Positions 26,763 to 36,015 of a stretch of DNA of 64,000 bases are shown here, one piece after another. The position numbers were made by a program, and so were the translations under genes. Source of the stretch: JAJFUI01 sp963754135 (GTDB lineage Bacteria > Planctomycetota > Planctomycetia > Pirellulales > Thermoguttaceae); NCBI GenBank assembly GCA_963754135.1, contig CAVWEY010000003.1, forward strand, positions 1,736,001-1,800,000, read 5' to 3'. The notes beneath the pieces are model-generated. The model made no database searches, was not told where the DNA came from, and worked only from the letters and a program-made list of their open reading frames with translations. Within the stretch, counting starts at the first letter, position 1. Every line of letters begins with the position of its first letter.

Positions 26763-27898
26763 TGCAATACCTCCTGGCGGGCCCAACGGTCGGCCTCGAG
26801 ACACTGCTCCAGGCTGGGGTTGGGATCGAAATTGTGCTTCTGTAGGACTCTTTGGCAGGTGGGAACGATCTGGTGAAAGCGAAGCCGGCCGGTCAGCAGC
26901 GCCGCCACGGCGGCCTCGTTGGCCCCGTTCAGGACCGCGCCGGCCGTGCCGCCCGCCGCGGCCACCTCCAAACCCAGCCGCAGCGCGGGGAACCGCTCGA
27001 AGTCGGGCGGCTCGAATCGCAACTCCATCGCCCGGCTCCAATCCAGCTTCGCCGCCACCCCCTCCCGCCGCTCCGGCCACGTTAGCGCATACTGGATCGG
27101 CAGCTTCATGTCCGGCGGGCTGAGCTGGGCAATCACCGAACCGTCCCTATATTCTACCATCGAATGGACGATTGACTGCGGGTGGATCATCACCGCAATC
27201 TGGTCGGCCCGCAAATCGAACAGCCAGCGGGCCTCGATGATCTCCAGGGCCTTGTTCATCAGCGTGGCCGAATCGACCGTTATTTTCGGCCCCATTGCCC
27301 AGGTAGGATGGTTCAGGGCGTCGGCGGCGGTAACTTGGGCAAGCTGTTCCGGCGTGAACGTGCGGAATGGCCCCCCGCTAGCGGTCAGCACCACCCTACG
27401 CACTTCCTCCCGCTGGCCAGCCTGCAACGCCTGAAACACCGCGCTGTGCTCGCTATCGACGGGCAGAATCGTAGCGTTTTTCCGCCGGGCAAGGTCCATC
27501 ACCAGCGGCCCGGCGACCACCAGGCTCTCCTTGTTGGCCAGGGCGACCGTCTTGCCGGCCTCGAGCGCCGCCCAGGTGCCCCGCAGGCCGGCGCTGCCGA
27601 CAATCGCAGAAACAACGATGTCCACGCCTGGATCGGCGGCCAACCGGGCGACGCCTTCGGGCCCAACCAACAGTTCGCAATCCTTCGGCAGCCCGGACCA
27701 GTCCTGCCGCTCGGCCGCCGCCGGATCGGTCACGGCGATTGTCCGCGGCCGGACGCTCGCCGCCTGCCGCAGCAACAGTTCGGTATTTGCATGTGCCGAC
27801 AGCGCCACGGCCCGCAGGCGCCCTTCGGAGGCGGCGATCACTTCGAGCGTGCTCCGACCGATGCTCCCGGTCGAGCCCAGCACGGCAACGTTGGTCAT
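26747..27898 (-). CDS. dxr: 1-deoxy-D-xylulose 5-phosphate reductoisomerase
   Basis: 383 residues from ATG 27898: VAVLGSTGSIGRSTLEVI is the NADPH-binding start; ALANKESLVVAGPLV, PVDSEHSAVFQAL, LTASGGPFRT, HPTWAMGPKITVDSATLMNK and MVEYRDGSVIAQLSPPDM are the expected substrate- and metal-binding blocks. It makes 2-C-methyl-D-erythritol 4-phosphate in the MEP isoprenoid pathway. dxr upstream of rseP is a common bacterial arrangement. The stop overlaps the rseP start by 16 bases. Frame intact; length normal. Confidence 0.97.
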   Translation of the reverse strand: MTNVAVLGSTGSIGRSTLEVIAASEGRLRAVALSAHANTELLLRQAASVRPRTIAVTDPAAAERQDWSGLPKDCELLVGPEGVARLAADPGVDIVVSAIVGSAGLRGTWAALEAGKTVALANKESLVVAGPLVMDLARRKNATILPVDSEHSAVFQALQAGQREEVRRVVLTASGGPFRTFTPEQLAQVTAADALNHPTWAMGPKITVDSATLMNKALEIIEARWLFDLRADQIAVMIHPQSIVHSMVEYRDGSVIAQLSPPDMKLPIQYALTWPERREGVAAKLDWSRAMELRFEPPDFERFPALRLGLEVAAAGGTAGAVLNGANEAAVAALLTGRLRFHQIVPTCQRVLQKHNFDPNPSLEQCLEADRWARQEVLHCCST

Positions 27899-27945
27899 GC
27901 GTTTGCCGTCCGTTTGGGGGGCAATGGACAAAACAAGCGGGACAC

Positions 27946-27974
27946 ATTGTAATGGTGTTTTGTGTGTTCAACAA
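27946..27974 (-). promoter_or_regulatory. Sigma-70-type promoter for dxr-rseP
   Basis: On the complement TTGTTG (27974-27969), a 17-base spacer, then TACAAT (27951-27946), about 45 bases before the dxr start. Confidence 0.6.
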
Positions 27975-28068
27975 GGCACGAGCAGTCCTGGGCTTGGCGT
28001 TTCGGGGCGAATGAGTGATACTTTGTCCATCCGCGCGGACGTGTCTGGTGTTGTGGAAAGGAATGCCC

Positions 28069-30656
28069 ATGAGGAAGAAAACCGTTCCCGTCGAACAAAC
28101 CGCCCGGCCCGTCGAGCCCGTGGGGCCGGGCTACATTCGAGACTTCATTTCCGGCCAGCCGGTCAAGGCGACGCCGGAGGAAGTGGACGCGGTCCAGGTC
28201 TTTGCCTGCCGGTTGGTCGAGGATTACGGCTATCCCAAATCGCATATCCAGACTCGGCCGCAATGGCGGGTGCGGAAGCATCCATCCGACGAGGAGAAGA
28301 GCTATCCGGTGGACATCGCCGTGTTCCGGTCGGAGAAGCGAACCGAAGACCAATTGTTCATGGTTGTTGAGTGCAAGAAGAAAACGCGCAAGGACGGCGT
28401 CGCGCAACTGAAGCTGTACTTGGACATGTCGGCGGCGGAGGTGGGTGTTTGGTTCAATGGGGACGAGCACGAATACCTGCGCAAGGTCCATCACAAGGAC
28501 GGCTCCCGGACCTACGAGCCATTGCCCAACATTCCCCGGTACGGACAGCGAATCGAGGACATCGGCCTCTTCCAACGCAAGGACCTCAAGAAGCCGTCTA
28601 ATCTCAAGGCGGTGTTCCGCAACCTGCGGAACCATCTCGCGGGCATGACGACCGGCATTACCCGCGACGAAGCCCTGGCGCAGGAAATCATCAACATCTT
28701 GTTCTGCAAGATTCTCGACGAGCAGGAGACCGAGCCAAACCAAACCGTCACATTTCGGGCCGGGGTGGGTGAGGAGGCGGAGACCATCCGTGACCGGATC
28801 CTTGGACTGTTCGAGAAGGTCAAGGCCGCAACGTACGAGGATGTTTTCGGTCCCAACGATTCCATCACGCTCGATGCGGAGAGCGTCCGCTACGTGGTGG
28901 GGGAACTGCAAAACTATTGCGTTATGGACGCCGACCGCGACGCCATTGGCGAGGCGTTTGAGGTCTTTATCGGCCCGGCGTTGCGCGGAGCCGAGGGACA
29001 GTTCTTCACGCCGCGGAACGTCGTCAAGATGATGGTGGAGATCATCGCCCCTAAACCCGGCGAGAGAATCATCGATCCGGCTTGCGGGTCGGGAGGGTTT
29101 CTGATTTGCGCGCTGGAACAAGTATGGGCGCGGTTGAAGGCCCAAGCCAAGCAGAAGGCCTGGTCGGAGAAGCAACTCATCAGGCGGGAGGTGGAGGTCG
29201 CCACAACTTGCTTCCGTGGTATCGACAAAGACGCCTTCCTGGCAAAAGTCTGCAAGGCCTACATGGCGCTCGTCGGCGACGGGCGAGGCGGCGTGTTCTG
29301 CGCCAACGCGCTGGCTGCGCCAGAAGAATGGTCCAACTTGCGCAAGAGAAGATTCACCTCGGCACCTTCGACGTCGCTCTGACAAATCCGCCATTCGGCA
29401 GCAAGATTGTCGTGAAAGGCGCTCCGCTGCTTTCCCAATTTGAACTTGCGTACAATTGGAAACAAGACAAGAAGACCAAGGAGTTCGAGAGAACGTCCAC
29501 ACTCCCCGATGATCACCCGCCGCAATTGTTGTTTCTGGAGCGTTGCCTCCAATTGCTGAAAGAGGGGGGGCGGCTTGGGATTGTCTTGCCTGAAAGCATA
29601 TTGGGAAATCCATCCTACGAGTACCTGGTCAGCTATCTGCTAAAGCAATGCAGAGTCATCGCTATCGTTACCCTGCCTGAATCGCTCTTCAAAACAAGCG
29701 GAAAGGGAGGGACGCACACCAAAGTGTGTGCGTTGCTGGCCGAGAAGCGAAGGACTGAGGACGACTACCCGATCTTCATGGCCGAGGCCAAGTGGTGCGG
29801 TCACGACTCGCGCGGCAATCCGACGATGCGTCGGCAGCCTTCCGGGGAGGATATCTTGCTGGACGACGTCCCGTTGATTCTCGATAAGTTCCAAAGCATC
29901 GCGAGAGGTGAAGAACACAACACGGATCACCTCGGATTTCTTCTGCCGGTTAGTCAGATCAAGAATCGCGTCTTGGTGCCGAAGTACTACAATCCAGAGA
30001 TCGACGCGGACTTGCGACGGCTGAAACGCACGCACAACTTGCGGCCTTTCGGCGATCTGGTCGACCAAGGAGTGCTATCCGTCGATACGGGCGTCGAAGT
30101 GGGCAAGATGGCATACGGAACCGGCGCGATTCCCTTCATTCGAACTTCCGACATTTCCAACTGGGAGATAAAAGCTGATTTCAAGCACGGTGTGAGCCGC
30201 GATATCTACGAGTCTTGGAGAAACCGTGTTGACGTACTGCCGGGCGACATGCTCATGGTTCGCGATGGAACCTATTTGATAGGAACTACCGCAATCGTGA
30301 CCGAAAGCGATGTTCCCATGCTGTTTCAGAGCCATATTATCAGGATTAGAGTCCTGCAAACGCGATCCCTCGATCCCTGGCTGCTCATGGCCTGCCTGAA
30401 CGCACCAATCGTCAAACGGCAAATTCGGGCGAAGCAATTCACCCAAGACATTATCGACACCCTGGGCAAGCGGCTCTTTGAAGTCGTCCTGCCGATCCCC
30501 AAGGACGTGGAGAAACGGCGGGCGATTGCCGAGGAAACGCGGCGAGTGATGGAAGCCAGGATTACCCTCCGCAACCGCGCCAAAGAAATCGCTCTGGAAG
30601 TCGAGGGTATCGACAAACCAAGGGACGAGGACTTGGAGGTGACCGAACAAATCTGA
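28069..30656 (+). CDS. Single-chain restriction-modification enzyme (nuclease + N6-adenine methylase + specificity domain), frame broken near 29343
   Basis: About 862 residues; ATG 28069 is preferred because AAAGGA lies seven bases upstream. Residues 1-130 resemble the HSDR_N nuclease domain, with PVDIAVF near 80 and VVECKKK near 100 as a PD-(D/E)xK-type site. The methylase follows: EGQFFTPRNVV, DPACGSGGF near 337, and after the frame break NPPFGSK near 440, then GIVLPESIL. The last 200 residues look like an HsdS target-recognition domain (FGDLVDQGVLSVDTG, PFIRTSDISNW, LMVRDGTYLIG). Inserting one G near 29343 joins WSNL to AQEKIHLGTFDVAL. No helicase is encoded, so a type IIG-like enzyme is more likely than type I. 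It sits between housekeeping genes. Confidence 0.8.
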
Positions 30657-30664
30657 CGACGCGG

Positions 30665-31873
30665 CTATTTCGGCACTGCTTTCTCGTCAAACGCCCGCTG
30701 CGCCGCCTCATACACCTCCCGCAACGGCAAATGCTCGGCTTCGGCGATCCGCCGGCAGGACTCGAACTCGGGGGCGAAACGCGGCGTGCCGTCGGGAAGC
30801 CAACTCAGCTTGCCTTCCACCACCCCCCAGGGCGTTTCGACCCGGCCGGGCTCGCGTCGGAGAATGTGACGCGAGGCCGTCCACGAGCGGATGCCCAACG
30901 TCGTCGTCTCCGCGAACAAGACTCCTTCCATCGCCGCCGCGTCCTCCGGCCGGCAGAGAACCGTGAGCTTCACCGCCGGGCGGTTCTTCTTCATCTGAAT
31001 CGGCGTGGTGTAAACGTCCAACGCCCCGGCGTCCCAGAGACGCGAAATCGAGTAGCCGACAATCTCGCCGGTGATGCCGTCGAGATTGGTTTCCAGCACG
31101 CACACCGCATCGGACAGAACGTGTGCGGAAACAGGCCCGAGGCCGGCCGTATCGACCGCTTCGCCCACCAAGAGCCGCAAGATGTTCGGCCGGCCGGCAA
31201 AATCCTTCTGCCCGGCCCCGTAGCCGATCCGCTCGATCTTCATTGCCGGCAACGGGCCGAACGAATCCACCAGCGTGGCCAGAATGGCGGCGCCGGTGGG
31301 CGTGGTCAACTCCCCCTCGACCGCCGACGGGGCCAGCGGGATGCCCTTCAGGAGTTCGGCCGTGGCGGGGGCGGGAATGCTGCACTCGCCGTGGGCGATC
31401 TTCACCTTGCCCATGCCCGTCGGAACCGGCGAGGCCACGATCCGATCGACCCCGAGCAAGTCGAAGCCGACGGCCGCACCCACGATGTCGGCGATCGAGT
31501 CGGCGGCCCCCACCTCGTGAAAGTGGATTTTTTCTACCGGCAAACCATGCACCCGGGCCTCAGCTTCGGCCAGGGCGGTGAAGACGCGTCGGGCGGCATC
31601 CTGCTGCCGGGTGGTCAACTGGCCTGCGGCGATCAGGGCCAGGATGTCCGCCAGGTTCCGATGGACGTGCTCCGGCTGCGATTCGATGTGGACCTGAAGC
31701 GCCCGAAACCCCTGTTTCTTGACCTCTTCGGCCCGCAGCCGCAGGCCCGGCAGGCCGAGTGAGCCAACCGCCCCATTCAGGGCATCCAAACTGACGCCGG
31801 CATCGACCAGAGCCGCCAGGGTCATGTCGCCGCTAATGCCGCTACTGCAATCGAGATACGCGATTCTTGCCAT
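30665..31873 (-). CDS. larC: Nickel-pincer cofactor biosynthesis protein LarC
   Basis: 402 residues from ATG 31873: MARIAYLDCSSGISGDMTLAAL, IHFHEVGAADSIADIVGAA, GECSIPAPATAELLKG, ELTTPTGAAILATL, LETNLDGITGEIVGY and YTTPIQMKKNRPAVKLTVL are characteristic. LarC inserts nickel into the pyridinium dithiodicarboxylate cofactor used by lactate racemase and related enzymes. In some bacteria it is made by ribosomal frameshift (LarC1-LarC2); here it is one continuous frame. larB, larE and larA are not nearby. It converges with the restriction gene, nine bases apart. Confidence 0.92.
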   Translation of the reverse strand: MARIAYLDCSSGISGDMTLAALVDAGVSLDALNGAVGSLGLPGLRLRAEEVKKQGFRALQVHIESQPEHVHRNLADILALIAAGQLTTRQQDAARRVFTALAEAEARVHGLPVEKIHFHEVGAADSIADIVGAAVGFDLLGVDRIVASPVPTGMGKVKIAHGECSIPAPATAELLKGIPLAPSAVEGELTTPTGAAILATLVDSFGPLPAMKIERIGYGAGQKDFAGRPNILRLLVGEAVDTAGLGPVSAHVLSDAVCVLETNLDGITGEIVGYSISRLWDAGALDVYTTPIQMKKNRPAVKLTVLCRPEDAAAMEGVLFAETTTLGIRSWTASRHILRREPGRVETPWGVVEGKLSWLPDGTPRFAPEFESCRRIAEAEHLPLREVYEAAQRAFDEKAVPK

Positions 31874-31981
31874 AAGAGGCATTGTGGCAGGTTTCGCGGG
31901 GGAGGCAATACCCGAGCTTGACCTGCCGGGCGAGTCTCGCTAGAGTACGGCCCCGCAGAGTCTCTTGGCGCGTGGCAGGCT

Positions 31982-32034
31982 GTACTCCCCACGCTCCGCG
32001 TGCGGGAATTCCTCACGCGGAGCGTGAGGAGTAC
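31982..32034 (+). repeat. Inverted pair (GTACTCCCCACGCTCCGCGTG)
   Basis: Arms 31982-32002 and 32014-32034 are inverted with one mismatch around an 11-base core, in the short gap upstream of the response regulator. Confidence 0.8.
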
Positions 32035-32047
32035 ATTTGGTGAACCG

Positions 32048-33007
32048 ATGATCGCAACGCTCTCGGAAATGGCCCCGGCCGCGGGGCCGAAGACGGTCGC
32101 TTGGCGGCACCTGCCCCATCGCATGAGGGTACTCTACATTGCCACACGGCAGCGGACCGGCGGCTGGCTGGCCGAGGCCTTCGCGGCCGACAGCGCCTCG
32201 CAGGTGGTATTGGAGGAGGCGGTGGGCATGGCCGCCGGCCTGGCCCGGCTCCGCGACGACGCCTTCGACGCCGTGCTCGTGAGCCATGACGCCGACGAGT
32301 TGAACGCCTTGGACCTGATCGAGGGCTACCGGGCGGGCGGGGCCGACGCGCCGATCATCGTGCTGGGCATGCAGAGCGAGCAGGAAATGGCCGCCCTGTG
32401 CTACGAGGTCGGGGCCGACGGCTACCTCTGTATCCACACCGCCACCACGCGGAACCTGATCTGGGTCATCGCCCGCGCGGTCCAGCGGCACCAGTTGGTT
32501 TGCGAGAACCAGCGGCTTTCGCTGGCCGAGCAGGCCCGGCTGCAGCGCGAGCAGGACGAGGCGGCCCGGCTGCTGCGGCAACAGCGGACGTTGATGGAAG
32601 GCGCGGAAGCGGACGGCGGGGCCGAGCCGGCCGAGCCTCCGCCCGTCGAAGCCCTGCCCGCCGAGCTGATCGGCCACTACCGCGAACTGCTGCGGACCTA
32701 CGTAATCATGGGCTCGGGCAATCTGTCGGGCGAGTTGCGGCGGCTGGCCGGGCTGCTGGTGGCCGCCGGAGTGACCGCCCGCCAAACCATCCAACTCCAC
32801 CTCCACGTACTCGAGGAGTTGATCCACGGGCTGGGCTCGCGGAGCACGCGGCACGTGATGAACCGGGCCGACCTGCTGGCCATGGAGATGTTGCTCCACG
32901 CCGCCGACGGCTACCGCCGCCGCTACCAGGAGCGAGTCGAGCCGCCGGTACAGCGGCAGTTGCCGGGGTGGGGAGATGAGTGGCAAAGTATGAAGGATGA
33001 AGGATGA
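32048..33007 (+). CDS. Response regulator-like protein with receiver domain and C-terminal helical domain
   Basis: 319 residues from ATG 32048. Residues 25-150 resemble a receiver: VLYIATRQRTGGWLAEAF, FDAVLVSHDADELNALDLIEGY (phosphoacceptor region), APIIVLGMQSEQEMAALCYEVGADGYL. A charged coiled-coil of about 45 residues follows, then a helical C-terminal domain (ELIGHYRELLRTYVIMGSGNLSGE) with no DNA-binding motif that I recognise. The N-terminal acidic pocket is degenerate, so phosphorylation is uncertain. Its output partner is not visible. No kinase gene is adjacent. Confidence 0.7.
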   Translation: MIATLSEMAPAAGPKTVAWRHLPHRMRVLYIATRQRTGGWLAEAFAADSASQVVLEEAVGMAAGLARLRDDAFDAVLVSHDADELNALDLIEGYRAGGADAPIIVLGMQSEQEMAALCYEVGADGYLCIHTATTRNLIWVIARAVQRHQLVCENQRLSLAEQARLQREQDEAARLLRQQRTLMEGAEADGGAEPAEPPPVEALPAELIGHYRELLRTYVIMGSGNLSGELRRLAGLLVAAGVTARQTIQLHLHVLEELIHGLGSRSTRHVMNRADLLAMEMLLHAADGYRRRYQERVEPPVQRQLPGWGDEWQSMKDEG

Positions 33008-33060
33008 AGGATGAAGCCGGCCCTTTTCATCCTTCATCTTTCCGCCTTCATCCTTCCCTA
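32993..33060 (+). repeat. Heptamer tract (GGATGAA / TTCATCC), inverted
   Basis: Several GGATGAA units on the left and TTCATCC/TTCATCTTT units on the right; period seven. The tract contains the stop codon of the response regulator and ends just before the MazG-like start. Confidence 0.82.
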
Positions 33061-33062
33061 CC

Positions 33063-33431
33063 ATGTCCGACTCTACCACCACTCTTGCCGGCCTGAAGCG
33101 GCTGGTCAACGATTTCGTGGACCGCCGCGATTGGCACCAGTTTCACGCCCCGAAGAACTTGGCCATGTCGCTGGCCATCGAGGCGGCCGAGTTGATGGAA
33201 CATTTCCAATGGATCTCCGGCGACGAGTCGCGCTGCGCCGCTGAAGACCCCGAGCGGCTGGAGGCCATCGGCGACGAACTGGCCGACTGTCTCTGCTACG
33301 CCCTGGCAATGGCCAACGAGCTGGGGCTGGACCTCTCGACGGCGCTCCGCCGCAAGATGGCCAAAAACGAGCGGAAGTATCCCGCCGACGAGTACCGCGG
33401 GCGGTTTGGGCCGGAGGATAAGGGGGAATGA
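33063..33431 (+). CDS. MazG-like nucleotide pyrophosphohydrolase (dCTPase/RS21-C6 type)
   Basis: 122 residues, the usual size for small all-alpha NTP pyrophosphohydrolases. The metal-binding motif is seen as SLAIEAAELMEHFQW (ExxE) and, about 30 residues later, DELADCLCYALAMANELG (ExxD-type). The C-terminal KMAKNERKYPADEYRGRF is typical of the dCTP pyrophosphatase subgroup. It hydrolyses non-canonical or excess nucleotides to monophosphates in the cytoplasm. Frame intact. Confidence 0.88.
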   Translation: MSDSTTTLAGLKRLVNDFVDRRDWHQFHAPKNLAMSLAIEAAELMEHFQWISGDESRCAAEDPERLEAIGDELADCLCYALAMANELGLDLSTALRRKMAKNERKYPADEYRGRFGPEDKGE

Positions 33432-33462
33432 CGAAGCGCGAATGACGAATGACGAAAGAAGC
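33427..33462 (+). repeat. Heptamer tract (GAATGAC)
   Basis: Units GAATGAC GAAGCGC GAATGAC GAATGAC GAAAGAA follow each other with period seven. Another CGAATGACGAA motif at 33569-33579 overlaps the start codon of the hydrolase gene. Confidence 0.75.
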
Positions 33463-33463
33463 G

Positions 33464-33547
33464 GGGTGCCATGCTCACGCTTGCCGTGGGCATGTTATCG
33501 ACGCGGAAGATACCCACATGCCCACGGCAAGCGTGGGCATGGCACCC
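33464..33547 (+). repeat. Paired inverted palindrome (GGTGCCATGCCCACG family), copy 2
   Basis: Arms 33464-33494 and 33517-33547 are inverted with one mismatch. It fills the gap between the MazG-like and hydrolase genes; the other copy is within a gene at 3243-3326. Confidence 0.9.
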
Positions 33548-33570
33548 GACTTTCCCCGGGCAGAGTACGA

Positions 33571-34455
33571 ATGACGAAACGTGACGTTACCGTTCTGCTG
33601 CTGGCGTCGCTCGTGTTGGCGGGCGGATGTCGCACTCCGCTGCCGGGCAGCCCGTCGCCGGCCGTCTCGTCGTCCGAACCGTCCCCCGCCACGTCGAGCG
33701 TCAATCCGCTGGGCGGATTGGAGCGGTCGCTGATCTTCTTCCCCGCCCGCTATCCGGACGGCAATTGGCAGCCGCCGGGCCTCCGGTTCGAGGACGCCCG
33801 GTTCACCGCCGCCGACGGCACGCGGCTGCACGGCTGGTATGTGCCGCACGAGCAACCGCGAGCGGTGATCCTCTTCTGCCACGGCAACGCCGGCAACGTT
33901 GCCCTCTGGGCGGACGTGCCGCGGCTGCTTCACGACCGCGTCGGGGCCAGTGTGCTCTCGTTCGACTATCGCGGCTTCGGCCGCAGCGAGGGGAAACCCA
34001 GCGAGGCCGGCGTGCTGGCCGACGCCCGCGCCGCGCGGCGCTGGTTGGCCGGCCGGGCGGGCATCGCCGAAAACCGGATCGTCCTGATGGGCCGCTCGTT
34101 GGGCGGCGCCGTGGCCGTCGATCTGGCGGCCGCCGACGGGGCACGCGGACTGGTCCTCGAAAGCACTTTCACCTCCCTGCCCGACGTGGCCAAGACGATG
34201 TACCCGCTGCTGCCGGTCCGCGCGCTGATGCAGACGCAACTGAACTCGGCGGCGAAGATCGGCAACTATCACGGCCCGCTGCTGCAAAGCCACGGCACGG
34301 CCGACCGTTTGATCCCCTACCAGATCGGCTGCCGGCTGTTCGACGCGGCCAACCAGCCGAAGCGGTTCATCCCCATTCCCGGCGGCGACCACAACGACCC
34401 GCAAACCGGCGAATACTACGAGGCGCTGGCGTCGTTTCTCGACCAGCTAAAATAG
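33571..34455 (+). CDS. Lipoprotein alpha/beta hydrolase (BEM46/YsgA-like)
   Basis: 294 residues from ATG 33571. A lipobox-type leader (LLLASLVLAGGC) suggests a membrane-anchored lipoprotein. The fold is shown by VILFCHGNAGNVALW (oxyanion region), SFDYRGFGRSEGKPSE, the nucleophile elbow VLMGRSLGGAVAV, the acid in HGTADRLIPY and the histidine in GGDHNDPQ. The substrate is not known. Its start codon lies inside a GAATGAC-type repeat unit. Frame intact. A strong terminator follows. Confidence 0.85.
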   Translation: MTKRDVTVLLLASLVLAGGCRTPLPGSPSPAVSSSEPSPATSSVNPLGGLERSLIFFPARYPDGNWQPPGLRFEDARFTAADGTRLHGWYVPHEQPRAVILFCHGNAGNVALWADVPRLLHDRVGASVLSFDYRGFGRSEGKPSEAGVLADARAARRWLAGRAGIAENRIVLMGRSLGGAVAVDLAAADGARGLVLESTFTSLPDVAKTMYPLLPVRALMQTQLNSAAKIGNYHGPLLQSHGTADRLIPYQIGCRLFDAANQPKRFIPIPGGDHNDPQTGEYYEALASFLDQLK

Positions 34456-34462
34456 CGAAAAC

Positions 34463-34505
34463 GAAGAAGCCCGCCTCGACTCAGAGCGAAGCGGGCTTCT
34501 TCTCT
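34463..34505 (+). terminator. Rho-independent-type terminator after the hydrolase gene
   Basis: A perfect 12-base stem, GAAGAAGCCCGC with GCGGGCTTCTTC, with a 16-base loop, begins eight bases after the stop. The T-run is short. Confidence 0.75.
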
Positions 34506-34842
34506 CAACACAACACACTCCTTACGGGGAGAAGCGGCACGTCCCGCTCCGTCTTCGCGCGTGGACGAAGCATCCGAATGCGGCGTATCCGTTCTCCCTC
34601 AGACACCAAAAAATCTTTGCCCCTTGCCGCAAGCGGGCAAGCAGCGTACCGGCGAATTAGGGCGAAACCACGAAGAAAACGCCCGATTCCAGCGGAACCG
34701 GGCCTCTGTGGACACTTTTGGACGTGAGACATTGCAGGTGGGGTATTGTCCTACCCGACCGCCCTTGCTACACTGGGTCATACTCCCACTTTGGCCGCGC
34801 GGCGTCTTAGCCCAGTAGGCCGATGAGGAAGGAGGCCCTTCC
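34506..34842. other. Intergenic stretch without a recognisable gene
   Basis: About 340 bases. Short open frames exist on both strands, but none has a ribosome site or recognisable sequence. No repeat family of the window was found in it. It presumably carries the promoter of the J-domain-like gene. Confidence 0.45.
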
Positions 34843-35697
34843 GTGAGCGAGCGTTCACGCTTATCAGAACCGGGCCCGCCTGCCGAGTTTGACGCCTACT
34901 ACAAGTGGCTGGGAATCAGTCCGGGCGAACAGCCGCCCAATCATTATCGCCTTCTGGGCGTCAATCTGTTCGAGTCGGACGCCGAGGTCATTGCCAACGC
35001 CGCGGACGCCAGGATGGCCCACGTCAAGACCTTCCAAACCGGGAGACATTCCGCCATCTCGCAACGCATCCTCAATGAAGTTGCGTCCGCGAAGGTGTGT
35101 CTGCTGAACCCGTCGAGGAAATCCGAGTACGATCGGCGGTTGCGGCGGCCGGCCGATGCGACACGGAGCGGGCCTATGGCAACAGCGGCCGCAAACCCTC
35201 CTGAACTGCCGGTGCCGGCGCTGGGTGGCGCGAGTCCCGCCGGTGGAATTCGGCGAACGCTGCCCAGGGCTTTTCTCAGGCGTTTTTCGGCCCCTGCCTC
35301 GGCGGTCCGGCTCGCCAAGAAATCAGGCTATTGGCGGCTGGGCGCGGCGGTCGTGGGGGCGGTTTCCCTGGTTCTTGGTTGCATCCTGTACGAGTTACTC
35401 CAACCTCGAAGCGCGGAAATCGCGGAGAACGAAGGGGGCCCGCGGCAAGCAGTTGAACACCAGGTCCGGCCGCTCACCCCGGCCCGGCCTGTCGTTCCGG
35501 CGAGCGCCCCGTCCCCAGCGGCGAGCGGGCAGCAGGCGGCCAGTGCACCGGCCAAATCGGCACCGGCGCCACCTCCGCCCGGCGGAGGACGAAAGCCGTT
35601 GGCGAAACACGGCGCCGATCTGCCCCCGGAGCCTGAGTCGGACATTATCAGTGGACCCAAGAAACTGGACCACAACTTTGAGTCGAATCCCTGGTAG
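34843..35697 (+). pseudogene. Planctomycete J-domain-like membrane protein, 3' end displaced by IS3 insertion
   Basis: GTG 34843 follows AGGAAGGAGG. The N-terminal module YKWLGISPGEQPPNHYRLLGVNLF...ADARMAHVKTFQTGRHSA...NPSRKSEYDRRL is a J-domain-like unit found at the head of many Pirellulales proteins. One membrane helix (YWRLGAAVVGAVSLVLGCI) and a Pro/Ala-rich segment follow. At about DIISGP the native sequence stops and the IS end is read to a stop at 35697. A coiled-coil continuation is on the other side of the element (37012-37556). Joined, it would be a protein of about 450 residues. The role is unknown. Confidence 0.75.
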
Positions 35698-35724
35698 GAT
35701 TGGTCCAGTTTTTGGGAGAAAGAC

Positions 35725-36015
35725 ATGGGAGCGAAACGGCGACGTATCGAAGCGGCCTTGAAGGCCAAGGCAGCGTTGGCAGCGGTGCGGGGGGATCGAA
35801 CGACGGGCGAACTGGCCGGCCAGTTCGGCGTCCATCCCACGCAGATCGGGCAGTGGAAGCGGCAGTTGCTCGACGCCGCGGTGGAGTTGTTCTCCGGCGA
35901 CCAACGTCGCAAGGTGGAAAACCAGGACGCCCTGATTGCCGAACTGTACGAGCAGATCGGCCGCTTGCAGATGGAGGCAGCGTGGTTGAAAAAAAAAGTT
36001 GCCCGACTCGATTGA
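35725..36015 (+). CDS. IS3-family transposase OrfA
   Basis: 96 residues. A helix-turn-helix of the IS3 OrfA type (TTGELAGQFGVHPTQIGQWKRQ) is followed by a leucine-zipper-like region (LIAELYEQIGRLQMEAAWL) ending at KKKVARLD. It binds the element ends and, fused to OrfB, forms the active transposase. A run of nine A residues (35989-35997) lies just before the stop. OrfB is in the +1 frame relative to OrfA, whereas IS3 elements normally use -1 frameshifting; a one-base error in the A run would restore the usual arrangement. Confidence 0.9.
   Translation: MGAKRRRIEAALKAKAALAAVRGDRTTGELAGQFGVHPTQIGQWKRQLLDAAVELFSGDQRRKVENQDALIAELYEQIGRLQMEAAWLKKKVARLD

Noticed and set aside
28069..30656. Type I restriction system (HsdM plus HsdS)
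   Set aside because: No HsdR helicase gene is present and all domains are in one chain, so type IIG-like is preferred.
34505..34732. Small arginine-rich frame upstream of the J-domain-like gene
   Set aside because: No ribosome site or recognisable sequence, and it begins within the terminator region.
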